64,000 bases of DNA from contig CAAGHH010000021.1 of NCBI GenBank assembly GCA_900769615.1, positions 62,001 through 126,000 on the forward strand. The letters are read 5' to 3'. Positions 36,210 through 44,934 of the stretch are shown in pieces; the first letter of the stretch is position 1; every line of letters starts with the position of its first letter. The translations under genes were made by a program, and so were the position numbers. A model generated the notes under the pieces. The model worked only from the letters and a program-made list of their open reading frames with translations, ran no database searches and was not told where the DNA came from. Source of the stretch: Selenomonadales bacterium (GTDB taxonomy: Bacteria > Bacillota > Negativicutes > Selenomonadales > Selenomonadaceae).

Positions 36210-36872
36210 TTACATTACCCGACGTGCGCCGATATAGCAAGCTCCCCAATAAGAACTGTCAAGGGAAGCTACGCTGACACCACGGCTAGACGATGCATTG
36301 ATAAACTGGCGATCGCCAAGATAAATGCCAACGTGCGAAGCTCCTGGTGCATACGTCGAGAAAAATACCAGATCCCCCGGCGCAAGCTCGCCAGATGATA
36401 CCGGTGTTCCTACTTCATACTGAACATCAGCCGTGCGTGGCAACGATACTCCAGCATGAGCAAAAACATACTGTACGTAACCAGAGCAGTCAAAACCATT
36501 CGGAGTAGTACCACCAAAAACATACGGTACCCCAAGATACTGCATGGATTCCGAGATAACTGTCCGATTGATGTAATTAGTGCCATGTGACACCAACGGC
36601 ATATTCTTTCCCAGCAGAGCTGCATAAGTCGATGAACCTACCTGACCATCTGCATCCATACCCTGGGAAGTCTGAAATGCCTTTACTGCCTCAGCTGTAG
36701 CCGGACCAAAGTCACCATCAGCTGATAAGTCGTAACCAAGACGGACCAGTTGTCCTTGGATCTCAGCTACATCTGTGCCCTGATCACCTACGCGGAATGC
36801 CGAAGCACCACATACAGAAAACCAGCACATAAGGACCATGGATAGCGCGAATACGCGCAGCGCTTTACTCAA
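36210..36872 (-). CDS. Secreted NlpC/P60 peptidoglycan endopeptidase with PG-binding domain
   Basis: 220-residue exported cell-wall hydrolase. Signal peptide (about 1-25, ending CGASA), a PG_binding_1 domain at about 28-88 (GDQGTDVAEIQGQLVRLGYD; GDFGPATAEAVKAFQ), then an NlpC/P60 domain with catalytic Cys in GFDCSGYVQYVF and His in ASHVGIYLG. The start is a TTG at 36872, ten bases after AGAGAGGAG. It is preceded by a c-di-AMP riboswitch, a frequent arrangement for wall hydrolases. It forms a single-gene unit ending at a terminator. Confidence 0.94.
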   Translation of the reverse strand: MSKALRVFALSMVLMCWFSVCGASAFRVGDQGTDVAEIQGQLVRLGYDLSADGDFGPATAEAVKAFQTSQGMDADGQVGSSTYAALLGKNMPLVSHGTNYINRTVISESMQYLGVPYVFGGTTPNGFDCSGYVQYVFAHAGVSLPRTADVQYEVGTPVSSGELAPGDLVFFSTYAPGASHVGIYLGDRQFINASSSRGVSVASLDSSYWGACYIGARRVM

Positions 36873-36892
36873 TGAAAGCCAACTCCTCTCTC

Positions 36893-37040
36893 TACTACGC
36901 CTACGAGGTTAGCTGCCGGGCTCGGGTAGAGAAGACCACCCGCTTCATCACTCACGCTAAACACATGAGCATGACGTTCGCCCCAAAATACTGGTTCCCC
37001 CGCTCCTGGGCTGGATTCGGCACTGTCTTTATGTTAGAAC
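36893..37040 (-). ncRNA. Cyclic-di-AMP riboswitch (ydaO/yuaA class)
   Basis: The leader carries the conserved blocks of this class in order on the minus strand: GCCGAATCC (about 37014-37022), CGGGGGAACC (36993-37002), GGGGCGAA (36977-36984), then CCGAGCCCGG and CAGCTAACCTCGTAGGCG (36897-36924). The gene behind it is an NlpC/P60 wall hydrolase, a classic target. No terminator stands between the aptamer and the TTG start, and the ribosome-binding site follows the aptamer within a few bases, so control may be at translation. Boundaries are approximate. Confidence 0.9.
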
Positions 37041-37133
37041 CCAATGTATATAACAGCATAAAGCTGTCATATTCTTAATTGTTAAGTATTTAATTGTCAT
37101 CTTTCAGATTGTTTTCAGAAAGCCTCCTGACAT

Positions 37134-37160
37134 GAAAATTGGCTGTCATCACTGACAGCC
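37134..37160 (-). terminator. Terminator of RNase P RNA
   Basis: Perfect 8-bp stem GGCTGTCA / TGACAGCC with a GTGA loop followed by AATTTTCAT on the minus strand, about 20 bases past the RNase P 3' end. Confidence 0.75.
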
Positions 37161-37177
37161 ACAATGCTCAAAAGGTA

Positions 37178-37542
37178 GTTGTATAAGCAATCAGTAAGCC
37201 GAGTTTTGTTCCGCTCACGCGGTGACAATCATTTATCTAGGCATAGCGGTTGCCCACTAGCTCAAGCGACTCAACCCGGAAGGTTCCGCGGGCCGCATCA
37301 TCCCTTCCCTATTTGGTCTTGCTCCGTGTGGGGTTTACCAAAGCCAGCCAGTCACCTGACTGCTGGTGCGCTCTTACCGCACCTTCTCACCCTTACCTGC
37401 AAGCAGGCGGTCTAAATCTCTATGGCACTTTCCCTAAGGTCACCCTCGCTGGACGTTATCCAGCACACTGCCCTGTGGAGCCCGGACTTTCCTCATCTGA
37501 CGCAAGCATCAGCCGCGATTGTCTTGACAACTTATATCAACG
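37178..37542 (-). ncRNA. rnpB: RNase P RNA (class A)
   Basis: Catalytic RNA that matures tRNA 5' ends. On the minus strand the 5' part has GAGGAAAGTCCGGGCTCCAC and the 3' end has the conserved GATGAATGATTGTCACC-type P4 partner (here CTAGATAAATGATTGTCACC) and AAAACTCGGCTTAC. Length is about 365 nt, and the order of elements matches bacterial class A RNA. A -35/-10 pair lies directly upstream and a terminator downstream, so it is a free-standing unit. Confidence 0.95.
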
Positions 37543-37548
37543 ACTACA

Positions 37549-37578
37549 AGTTTAGCACATTTAGCAGGTATTTGTCAA
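37549..37578 (-). promoter_or_regulatory. Promoter of rnpB
   Basis: Consensus TTGACA, an 18-base spacer and TAAACT, with the predicted start at about 37542, matching the expected RNA 5' end. Confidence 0.8.
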
Positions 37579-37736
37579 ATTAGGTCTTAATTCCTATTTC
37601 ATTTGCCAATAAATAATTTTAGCATTATTATAAGAAAGGGACAGCTGCCCTTTTCTTGTTTTTTATTTTTCTTTATAATTATTATATAGATTTTAAAGTT
37701 TTTGGTCTTGAATTTTTAATGAAAGAAGGAATTTAC

Positions 37737-38447
37737 ATGGCAACTCCACATATTGGTGCTGAAAAAGGCGATATCGCTGAGCGCATTTTACTCCCGGGTG
37801 ATCCACTGCGGGCTAAATTCATTGCTGAGAATTTTCTCGATAATCCTAAGCAGTACACCTCGGTTCGCAATATTTTAGGTTTCACCGGCAGTTATAAAGG
37901 CGTACCAGTTTCTGTTCAAGGCACCGGCATGGGTATCCCATCCATTTCTATTTATACGCATGAGCTTATTCATAGCTTTGGCTGCAAAAAACTCATCCGC
38001 GTCGGTACCTGCGGCGGTATGCATCCTGACGTTAAACTGCGTGATGTTTTGATTGCTCAGGGCGCTAGCACTGACTCCTCCATCATCCACAACATTTTCG
38101 GTGGTTCGATAAATTATGCTCCATTAGCTGATTTTGACTTACTCTCCAAAGCTGCAGCTAATACGAAAAAATTGGGCTTAAAAGCTACGGTTGGCAACAT
38201 ATTATCCGCTGACCGTTTCTATGATGATGAAATCGATAATGACAAGCTGCGCAAATATGGCGTTTTAGCGGTTGAAATGGAAGCAGCTGCACTCTATACT
38301 ATCGCTGCTGCTGCTCATGTGCAAGCTCTCGCTCTCTTTACCGTAAGCGATCATCTGCTAACTGGCGAAGCTTGCACTGCTGAAGAACGTCAGACTTCTT
38401 TCAATGATATGATTAAGATTGCCCTTGAAACAGTAATCGAAGATTAA
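37737..38447 (+). CDS. deoD: Purine nucleoside phosphorylase DeoD
   Basis: Hexameric phosphorylase splitting purine (deoxy)nucleosides to base and (deoxy)ribose-1-phosphate for salvage. About 236 residues starting MATPHIGAEKGDIAERILLP, with GDPLRAKFIAE, the MGIPSISIY block, VEMEAAALY and the catalytic Asp in TVSDHLLTGE. The ATG at 37737 follows AAGGA; upstream in-frame codons are AT-rich and unsupported. It is the only plus-strand gene in the window and converges on the aminopeptidase gene over a shared terminator. Confidence 0.96.
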   Translation: MATPHIGAEKGDIAERILLPGDPLRAKFIAENFLDNPKQYTSVRNILGFTGSYKGVPVSVQGTGMGIPSISIYTHELIHSFGCKKLIRVGTCGGMHPDVKLRDVLIAQGASTDSSIIHNIFGGSINYAPLADFDLLSKAAANTKKLGLKATVGNILSADRFYDDEIDNDKLRKYGVLAVEMEAAALYTIAAAAHVQALALFTVSDHLLTGEACTAEERQTSFNDMIKIALETVIED

Positions 38448-38483
38448 AATTTTTTCGTCAGCCCCCTATTTTCATAATTGTAA

Positions 38484-38517
38484 AAAACGACCTGCGTTTT
38501 AAAATGCAGGTCGTTTT
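38484..38517. terminator. Bidirectional terminator between deoD and the M18 aminopeptidase gene
   Basis: Perfect 12-bp stem AAAACGACCTGC / GCAGGTCGTTTT with A-rich and T-rich flanks, so it can work in both directions for the two converging genes. Confidence 0.92.
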
Positions 38518-38529
38518 CTATTTCCAGCT

Positions 38530-39918
38530 TTAAGCTTCTTTCAAGAACGCTTTATAGCCTTTTTCAGCCTCATAGACATCAATCTTGCTAGTTACTTCCC
38601 ACGGTGCATGCATACTCATTACCCCGACACCGCTATCTATTACTTGCATGCCATACAGGCTCATGATATAAGCAATGGTTCCGCCACCACCTAAATCAAC
38701 TTTTCCTAATTCGGCCAGCTGATAATGAATGTTATTATTATCCATTATGCGGCGCAACTCGCCAAGATACTCAGCATTAGCATCATTTGACCCCGATTTG
38801 CCTCGAGCTCCCGTAAATTTATTAAATACCATACCCTTGCCAAGATACGAAACATTTTTCTTATCATAAGCACTAGCATAAAGCGCATCGTATGCACTAG
38901 ATACATCTGACGAAAGCATCTTGGAATTAGCTAACGTCCGGCGCAGCATTAAATCATTATAGGAACCCGTGGCATTTAATATTTCTGCTACCGTGTTTTC
39001 AAAGAAATGTGACTGCATTCCCGTTGCCCCGACACTGCCAATTTCTTCTTTATCGACTAAAAGGCAGCAAGCCGTACGTTTTACCTGCTCAGTTTCCAGC
39101 ATAGCAACCAGCGAAGTATAAGCACAAACCCGGTCATCTTGACCATAAGCTAATGTCATACTGCGATCAAAACCTAATTCACGCGCCTTACCAGCTGGTA
39201 CCAAGGCCAATTCTGCTGATTGTAAATCAGCTTCATCAATATCATATTTATCCTGGATAAGCTTCAATACACCAGCTTTTACCGATTCCTTATCGTCTTT
39301 TTTCAGCGGATAATTGCCAACAAGAATATCTAAATCCTCACCCTCGATAACTTTAGCGCCGCCTTTTTTCAGCTGCTCCTGTGACAAATGAATCAAAAGA
39401 TCCGTTACGCAAAATACTGGATCATTTTCAGCTTCACCAAGGCATATCTCTACTACTGAACCATCTTTTTTTACGACTACGCCATGCATAGCTAATGGCA
39501 GCGTAACCCATTGATATTTTTTGATACCGCCATAATAGTGCGTATCAAGGTAAGCAAGCCCGCCATCCTCATACAGCGGATTTTGTTTGACATCTAAGCG
39601 GCAAGTATCTATATGCGCCCCTAGAATATTCATGCCATTTTCCAGCGGTTCAGTGCCAATATTAAACAGCACTACTGCCTTTTTCATATTTACTGCATAG
39701 ACTTTAGCTCCAGCTGCTAATTTTTCCTTATTTTTAATTACGTCCTCTAAATTACGATAACCCGCTGCTTCAGCCTGTTTAACAATTTCCTGAACGCTTT
39801 CCCGTTCTGTCTTGCAATTGCTTAAAAATTCCCGATAACCAGCATTAATTTGCTCCAAAGCAGCTTTATCTTCCTGACTGTATTTACTCCATACCGAAGC
39901 TTTTTTTTCATCTGACAT
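38530..39918 (-). CDS. M18-family aspartyl aminopeptidase
   Basis: Zinc-dependent cytosolic aminopeptidase of 462 residues. Recognisable M18 features are the metal ligand His in GAHIDTCRLD, the DKEEIGSVGATGMQS motif with catalytic Glu and ligand, the SSDVSSAYD block with a ligand Asp, and a C-terminal MSMHAPWEVTSKIDVY with the last His. The start is ATG 39918, eight bases after GAGGAG. It ends the birA-coaX-dusB run, eight bases after dusB on most spacing estimates. Substrate preference for acidic N-termini is inferred from family. Confidence 0.93.
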   Translation of the reverse strand: MSDEKKASVWSKYSQEDKAALEQINAGYREFLSNCKTERESVQEIVKQAEAAGYRNLEDVIKNKEKLAAGAKVYAVNMKKAVVLFNIGTEPLENGMNILGAHIDTCRLDVKQNPLYEDGGLAYLDTHYYGGIKKYQWVTLPLAMHGVVVKKDGSVVEICLGEAENDPVFCVTDLLIHLSQEQLKKGGAKVIEGEDLDILVGNYPLKKDDKESVKAGVLKLIQDKYDIDEADLQSAELALVPAGKARELGFDRSMTLAYGQDDRVCAYTSLVAMLETEQVKRTACCLLVDKEEIGSVGATGMQSHFFENTVAEILNATGSYNDLMLRRTLANSKMLSSDVSSAYDALYASAYDKKNVSYLGKGMVFNKFTGARGKSGSNDANAEYLGELRRIMDNNNIHYQLAELGKVDLGGGGTIAYIMSLYGMQVIDSGVGVMSMHAPWEVTSKIDVYEAEKGYKAFLKEA

Positions 39919-39934
39919 ACCTAACACTCCTCAT

Positions 39935-40897
39935 TTAGAAATATTCTTTTATTATAGCCGCAAAATCAGCTCTAGTTGTGGCCTTATTAAATTTATCCCG
40001 CAAAATTGCTCCATGCGTTATTCCACGTGTATACCAGGTAGCATGTTTACGCATTTCCCGTGGGCCCACGTAATCACCTTTGTATTTCAGCAGCAAATCA
40101 AGATGCCTTAATATAACCTCAGCCCGCTCGGCCATGGTCGGTCCGGGCAACTCTTCACCCGTACGCAAAAAATGTGTCAGCTGCTTAAAAATCCAGGGAT
40201 TACCTTGCGCAGCTCGCCCTACCATAACGCCGTCAGCTCCCGTAACTTCTAATATCGCTTTTAAATCAGCACAGCTTCTGACATCACCATTGGCAATGAC
40301 AGGAATTTTAACGCTCTTTTTGACTTTAGCAATTATTTCCCAATCTGCTTTATCGCGATAAAATTGTTCACGAGTACGTCCATGCACAGCAATAGCATCT
40401 GCCCCAGCAGCTTCAGCCAGCTTCGCCATTTCCACAACATTAACATGTTCATCGTCCCAGCCCTTGCGCATCTTTACCGTAAATGGCATTTTCACTGCTT
40501 TGCGGATAGCCTGCAAAATTGCAAAGGCCTTAGCCGGATCAAGCATCAAAGCTGAACCTTCATTATTCTTGACAATTTTCGGTGCCGGACAGCCCATATT
40601 AAAATCTAAAATATCGGCGCAGCCAAGCGCTTCAACATAAGCAGCAGCCTCTGCCGCCATCTCCGGCGAATTGGCAAAAATCTGCATTGCCAGCGGCCGC
40701 TCCGCAGCTTCTGATTGCAGCATCGACAAAGTACGCTCATTTTTAAAATGAATCCCTTGACTGCTTACCATTTCAGCATAACAGAGCGGACAGCCCATAT
40801 CATGCGCTATAATCCGGTAAGCTGTATCAGTTACGCCAGCCATCGGCGCTAGAAAAACCGGTTCAGCGAACTGAAAATCACCTATTTTCATACTCAT
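39935..40897 (-). CDS. dusB: tRNA-dihydrouridine synthase DusB
   Basis: FMN-dependent enzyme reducing uridine in tRNA D-loops. 320 residues: TIM-barrel start FAEPVFLAPMAGVTDTAYR, active-site Cys in NMGCPAPKIVKNNEGSA, the KMRKGWDDEHVN motif, HGRTREQFYRDKADW, and VIANGDVRS. Its ATG overlaps the coaX stop (ATGA), so the two are coupled. Confidence 0.95.
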   Translation of the reverse strand: MSMKIGDFQFAEPVFLAPMAGVTDTAYRIIAHDMGCPLCYAEMVSSQGIHFKNERTLSMLQSEAAERPLAMQIFANSPEMAAEAAAYVEALGCADILDFNMGCPAPKIVKNNEGSALMLDPAKAFAILQAIRKAVKMPFTVKMRKGWDDEHVNVVEMAKLAEAAGADAIAVHGRTREQFYRDKADWEIIAKVKKSVKIPVIANGDVRSCADLKAILEVTGADGVMVGRAAQGNPWIFKQLTHFLRTGEELPGPTMAERAEVILRHLDLLLKYKGDYVGPREMRKHATWYTRGITHGAILRDKFNKATTRADFAAIIKEYF

Positions 40898-41694
40898 TTG
40901 GCTGGAGTTCCCTCCGCTTTTTCTCTTTTATCAGCATTGCGTTCATAAAGCGCTCTAAGTCCAGTCAAAGTTAGGAAATGATCCACTTTATCTATCGTTG
41001 CCGACTCTTTGGCTATCATCCGCGAAAGACCACCAGTAGCTATGACCTGCATTTTTTGACCATATTCCTTTTGAATTCGGCGGACAATCTCATCAATTTG
41101 ACCAACATAACCAAAAATTATTCCAGCCTGCATTCCCTGAATAGTATTGCGGCAGATAATCTGCTTAGGTGGAACCAGCTCAATGCGAGGAAGCTGCGCT
41201 GCCCGCTGAAAAAGTGCATCAGCACTAGTACCAATACCTGGCGCAATCACTCCGCCTAGAAAATCACCATTATTATCGACAACATCAAACGTAGTAGCGG
41301 TTCCTATGTCAATAACTATAAGCGGACCACCATATTGTTCATAAGCACCAACTACATTTACTATCCTGTCAGCACCTATAGCCCGCGGATTTTCATAATG
41401 CAATCTGATACCGGTTTTTATTCCCGGACCTACTACCAATGGACGGATATGAAAATACCGTTCACACATCTTTACCATCGGTACAACTAACGGTGGCACT
41501 ACTGATGAAATGATAATAGCATGAATATCACTCATGCGTATTCCCTGATAATTAAATAAATTATTCATCAGCATCCCATATTCATCACCAGTTTTCTGCC
41601 GGTCTGTTGAGATACGCCAATGTCGCATCAGCTTTTTGCCTTCATAAGTTCCCATGACTATGTTGCTGTTACCTATATCAAAAACTAATAACAA
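40894..41694 (-). CDS. coaX: Type III pantothenate kinase CoaX
   Basis: First step of coenzyme A synthesis; this class is ASKHA-fold and not feedback-inhibited by CoA. Conserved DIGNSNIVMG, VGPGIKTGI, RADRIVN-type (GADRIVNVVGAY), and IDIGTATTFDVV motifs are present, with the usual IAPGIGTSADALF. The start is the TTG at 41694, five bases after AAAGGAGGAG; the ATG-like codon further upstream would put the ribosome-binding site inside the gene. About 266 residues. Confidence 0.95.
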   Translation of the reverse strand: MLLVFDIGNSNIVMGTYEGKKLMRHWRISTDRQKTGDEYGMLMNNLFNYQGIRMSDIHAIIISSVVPPLVVPMVKMCERYFHIRPLVVGPGIKTGIRLHYENPRAIGADRIVNVVGAYEQYGGPLIVIDIGTATTFDVVDNNGDFLGGVIAPGIGTSADALFQRAAQLPRIELVPPKQIICRNTIQGMQAGIIFGYVGQIDEIVRRIQKEYGQKMQVIATGGLSRMIAKESATIDKVDHFLTLTGLRALYERNADKREKAEGTPAK

Positions 41695-41727
41695 AAATTC
41701 TCCTCCTTTGTACAGCACCAATAAGTC

Positions 41728-42708
41728 TTACTGCGGACGAATAGATACATCGCCAGCTAAAACCCGGCGACAGCCATTCTCGGTTTCAACCAGCAGCGCC
41801 CCTTCCGCATCAATATCAGCGGCTGTACCTAAAAACACTTCACCATCACGGGCACCAATGACGCGTACCTTTTGCCCTAACGTAATGCTATACTTGCGCC
41901 ATTCCTGCATTACCACGCCAAAACCATCAGCCAGCACCTCAAGATAAAGATCATCCAAAGCTCTAAGCACTGCCTGAAAAAATTTCACCCGTGGCAATTT
42001 TTCGCCCTTCATAATCGCTAATGATGTGGCCGTATCGCGAATATCTTGGGGAAATTCCTCCGGCATAATATTTACGTTAATGCCTATTCCAATAACGATA
42101 TAATTTATCCGCTCCATTTCAGCATTCATTTCAGTCAAAATGCCTACCAGTTTTTTATTATCAAACATAATATCATTTGGCCATTTTATATTAGCTTGCA
42201 AATTAAATTCCTGCATAGCTCTAGCAACCGCCACAGCTGCCAGCAAAGTACACTTTGGTGCTTCCTGAGGCAAAAATGGCGGTCTTAAAATTACCGAAAA
42301 CCATATTCCTTTGCCAGGTGGTGAAAAAAACTTGCGATCGAGCCGCCCCTTGCCGCCATTTTGCTGTTCAGCAACTACCACTGTTCCCTCAATTGCACCA
42401 TTTAACGCCAAGGTTTTAGCTTCATCGTTGGTCGAAGCTATACTGTCATGACAAACAAAATTTGTACCAATGCATTTAGTATTTAGATTATGCTGAATTT
42501 CACTTGCCAGCAGTCTATCGGGCGCTTCTTTTAACGAATAACCACTGCGTGACTGACTGACTATCTCATAGCCACTATCCCGAAGCTCACGAATATGCTT
42601 CCACACCGCAGTTCGGCTAACGCCTAGTCTGCCAGCTATTTCTTCACCTGATATATATTGATTGCCAGCTTGTCTTAAAAGCTCCAATATTTCCTTACGC
42701 AAGCTCAC
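41728..42708 (-). CDS. birA: Bifunctional biotin ligase/repressor BirA
   Basis: Attaches biotin to carboxylase carrier domains and, through its N-terminal winged helix (LLRQAGNQYISGEEIAGRLGVSRTAVWKHI), represses biotin genes. 326 residues; catalytic domain with SIASTNDEAK, GGKGRLDRKFFSPPGKG and KWPNDIMFDNKKLVGIL, and a C-terminal SH3-like domain. The start is either GTG 42708 or TTG 42702; the TTG has better spacing (seven bases) from AAGGGGG. It follows a promoter of the recurring palindrome module. Confidence 0.94.
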   Translation of the reverse strand: MSLRKEILELLRQAGNQYISGEEIAGRLGVSRTAVWKHIRELRDSGYEIVSQSRSGYSLKEAPDRLLASEIQHNLNTKCIGTNFVCHDSIASTNDEAKTLALNGAIEGTVVVAEQQNGGKGRLDRKFFSPPGKGIWFSVILRPPFLPQEAPKCTLLAAVAVARAMQEFNLQANIKWPNDIMFDNKKLVGILTEMNAEMERINYIVIGIGINVNIMPEEFPQDIRDTATSLAIMKGEKLPRVKFFQAVLRALDDLYLEVLADGFGVVMQEWRKYSITLGQKVRVIGARDGEVFLGTAADIDAEGALLVETENGCRRVLAGDVSIRPQ

Positions 42709-42736
42709 GCCCCCTTTTTACACTCATGCAAGCTAC

Positions 42737-42766
42737 ATTATAACGCCATTATTCAAGTTTTGCCAT
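42737..42766 (-). promoter_or_regulatory. Promoter upstream of birA (copy 2 of a recurring module)
   Basis: ATGGCA, an 18-base spacer and TATAAT, about 30 bases before birA. The -35 is the right arm of a perfect palindrome TTTTGCC-TAT-GGCAAAA, and the -10 is preceded by AATGGCGT as in copy 1 (14647). The palindrome abuts the T-tract of the ftsH terminator. Confidence 0.72.
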
Positions 42767-42775
42767 AGGCAAAAC

Positions 42776-42808
42776 AAAAGGCATCCCTCCTTGTGAGAAA
42801 TGCCTTTT
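42776..42808 (-). terminator. Rho-independent terminator after ftsH
   Basis: AAAAGGCAT / ATGCCTTTT 9-bp stem with a loop of about 15 bases, followed by GTTTTG, 13 bases past the ftsH stop. Confidence 0.82.
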
Positions 42809-42820
42809 GCCTGTCACCTG

Positions 42821-44872
42821 TTATCTATCATAATGCGTAACATTAAATTTTGGTTCAGCTGACGCCTCCGGTTCAGGCTTTTCAGCCTTATTATCAGCCT
42901 TTTCTTCAGAATCAGCTGCTTTGTTGTCATCCTCAGCCACAATGCCAGCTTCCTTACTAGCACTATCGGCAGCTTTTAACTCGGTCGGTGGAATTAATGC
43001 TATATCACCGTCTTTTGGTTCATCATTATCATCAGCCAAGAAATCATCTTTTTCATCATCATCAGCCAATTTACCAGTAGTCAAAAGCTCCTCCAGCTGT
43101 TTAGCTGTAAGCGTTTCCCGCTCTATGAGGGCTTCGGCAATAAGGTCGAGTTTATCGCGATTTGCTATGATAAGCTTGCGGCAAGCTTCATAAGCAGCTT
43201 CTAAATACTTACGAACTTCCTTATCAATTTCACTTGCTACCTCTTCTGAGTAATTGCGCTCATGATTAAAATCACGACCTAAGAATACTTGATGATTCTG
43301 ACCCTCACCATAAGCTACCGGTCCTAAAACATCACTCATACCATATTGCATGACCATGCCACGAACCATTCTGGTCGCTTGCTGAATATCCTGCGAAGCT
43401 CCGGTGCTAATTTCTTTTAACACTACTTCTTCTGCCACCCGGCCGCCCATTGCAACCTTTAATCTGTCTAAAAGCTCAGACTTAGTAGCATAATTACGAT
43501 CTTCTTTCGGCAGCATCAGCGTATAACCGCCAGCTCTGCCGCGTGGAATAATTGTAACCTTATGCACGGGATCAGCATGCTTGAGCAGCATACCGATCAA
43601 GGTATGACCACCTTCATGATAAGCCGTCAGCCGTTTTTCCTCATCATTCATGATATGAGACTTACGCTCCGGACCGGCCATAACCCGTTCGACTGCTTCT
43701 TCCATCTCAATCATGTAAATCTTTTTCTTGTCACGACGAGCAGCCAATAGCGCTGCCTCATTTACCAGATTACTCAAATCAGCACCGGTAAAACCAGGAG
43801 TCCGGCGAGCTAATATATCAAGATCAACGTCCTCATCTATTGGTTTACCTTTGCTATGAACCTTCAGTATCGCCAAGCGGCCACGTACATCAGGCTTATC
43901 TACTACAATCTGACGATCAAAACGGCCTGGGCGGAGCAATGCTGGATCTAAAATATCCGGACGGTTAGTAGCAGCAATGATTATAATTCCTTCATTAGCG
44001 GCAAAACCATCCATCTCTACCAGCAGCTGATTCAGCGTTTGCTCGCGCTCATCATGACCACCACCGACACCAGCGCCACGCTGGCGCCCAACGGCATCAA
44101 TCTCATCTATGAACACGATGCACGGCGCATTTTTCTTAGCTTGCTCAAATAGATCACGAACCCTTGAAGCACCGACACCTACGAACATTTCCACAAAATC
44201 AGAACCAGATATGGAAAAGAACGGTACACCTGCTTCGCCAGCTACAGCCCGCGCCAGCAAGGTTTTACCAGTACCCGGAGGACCAAAAAGCAGTACCCCT
44301 TTCGGTATACGGGCGCCTAAGTCATTATATTTTTTCGGATGCTTCAAGAACTCTACTACTTCTTCCAGTTCTTGTTTAGCCTCATCAGCACCGGCAACAT
44401 CCTTGAAATTCACCTTTATTTTGTCAGAACCACTCATACGAGCCCGGCTTTTGCCAAACGACATAACCCGGCCACCGCCACCTTGTGTCTGCTGCATAAA
44501 GAAGAACCAGACACCAACCAAAAGCACTAGTGGCAATACCGATGAAAGCATTGTTGACCACCATGGCGGCTCTGGCGGGTTCTCCGCTGCTATATCAACA
44601 CCTTTAGCCGTAAGCTTTTCATAAAGCTTCGGATCATTATTAGGTACCTCTGGAGTGATGGTAGTAAATTCGGTTCCATCAGCCAAAGTCCCCTTAATAG
44701 TGTTTTGCACTATAACAACTTTAGTTACCTGACCATCATCTAATTGTTGCAGAAACTGAGTATACTCAACTTCATGCTTTGTCGTGTTCTTTGTCGAAAA
44801 ATAATCAATCACCGATATGGCTACCAATATTATCAACAAATAGAACCCTACATTGCGTAGAAACTTATTCAA
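42821..44872 (-). CDS. ftsH: ATP-dependent zinc metalloprotease FtsH
   Basis: Membrane-anchored AAA+ protease degrading misfolded membrane and regulatory proteins. 683 residues: two N-terminal membrane helices (about 8-24 and 106-126), Walker A GPPGTGKT at 197-204, Walker B IVFIDE at 252-257, zinc motif HEGGH at 419-423 (HEAGH in E. coli), and an acidic Asp/Glu/Ala/Lys-rich tail of about 75 residues. The start is a TTG at 44872, eight bases after AGGGAGG; a two-codon ATG-GAT-TGA reading frame sits between them. Confidence 0.95.
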   Translation of the reverse strand: MNKFLRNVGFYLLIILVAISVIDYFSTKNTTKHEVEYTQFLQQLDDGQVTKVVIVQNTIKGTLADGTEFTTITPEVPNNDPKLYEKLTAKGVDIAAENPPEPPWWSTMLSSVLPLVLLVGVWFFFMQQTQGGGGRVMSFGKSRARMSGSDKIKVNFKDVAGADEAKQELEEVVEFLKHPKKYNDLGARIPKGVLLFGPPGTGKTLLARAVAGEAGVPFFSISGSDFVEMFVGVGASRVRDLFEQAKKNAPCIVFIDEIDAVGRQRGAGVGGGHDEREQTLNQLLVEMDGFAANEGIIIIAATNRPDILDPALLRPGRFDRQIVVDKPDVRGRLAILKVHSKGKPIDEDVDLDILARRTPGFTGADLSNLVNEAALLAARRDKKKIYMIEMEEAVERVMAGPERKSHIMNDEEKRLTAYHEGGHTLIGMLLKHADPVHKVTIIPRGRAGGYTLMLPKEDRNYATKSELLDRLKVAMGGRVAEEVVLKEISTGASQDIQQATRMVRGMVMQYGMSDVLGPVAYGEGQNHQVFLGRDFNHERNYSEEVASEIDKEVRKYLEAAYEACRKLIIANRDKLDLIAEALIERETLTAKQLEELLTTGKLADDDEKDDFLADDNDEPKDGDIALIPPTELKAADSASKEAGIVAEDDNKAADSEEKADNKAEKPEPEASAEPKFNVTHYDR

Positions 44873-44934
44873 TCCATTGCCCTCCCTTTCCGGAATCTTA
44901 GCTCCTCAGGATATTGATTTACCAAAAGCTGCGC

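Noticed and set aside
37049..37100. Promoter of the riboswitch-NlpC unit
   Set aside because: Several weak -35/-10 pairs exist (for example TTAACA with TTTATG) but none stands out, so no feature is given.
37179..37555. Plus-strand ORFs opposite RNase P RNA
   Set aside because: They are antisense to a clear class A RNase P RNA with its own promoter and terminator.
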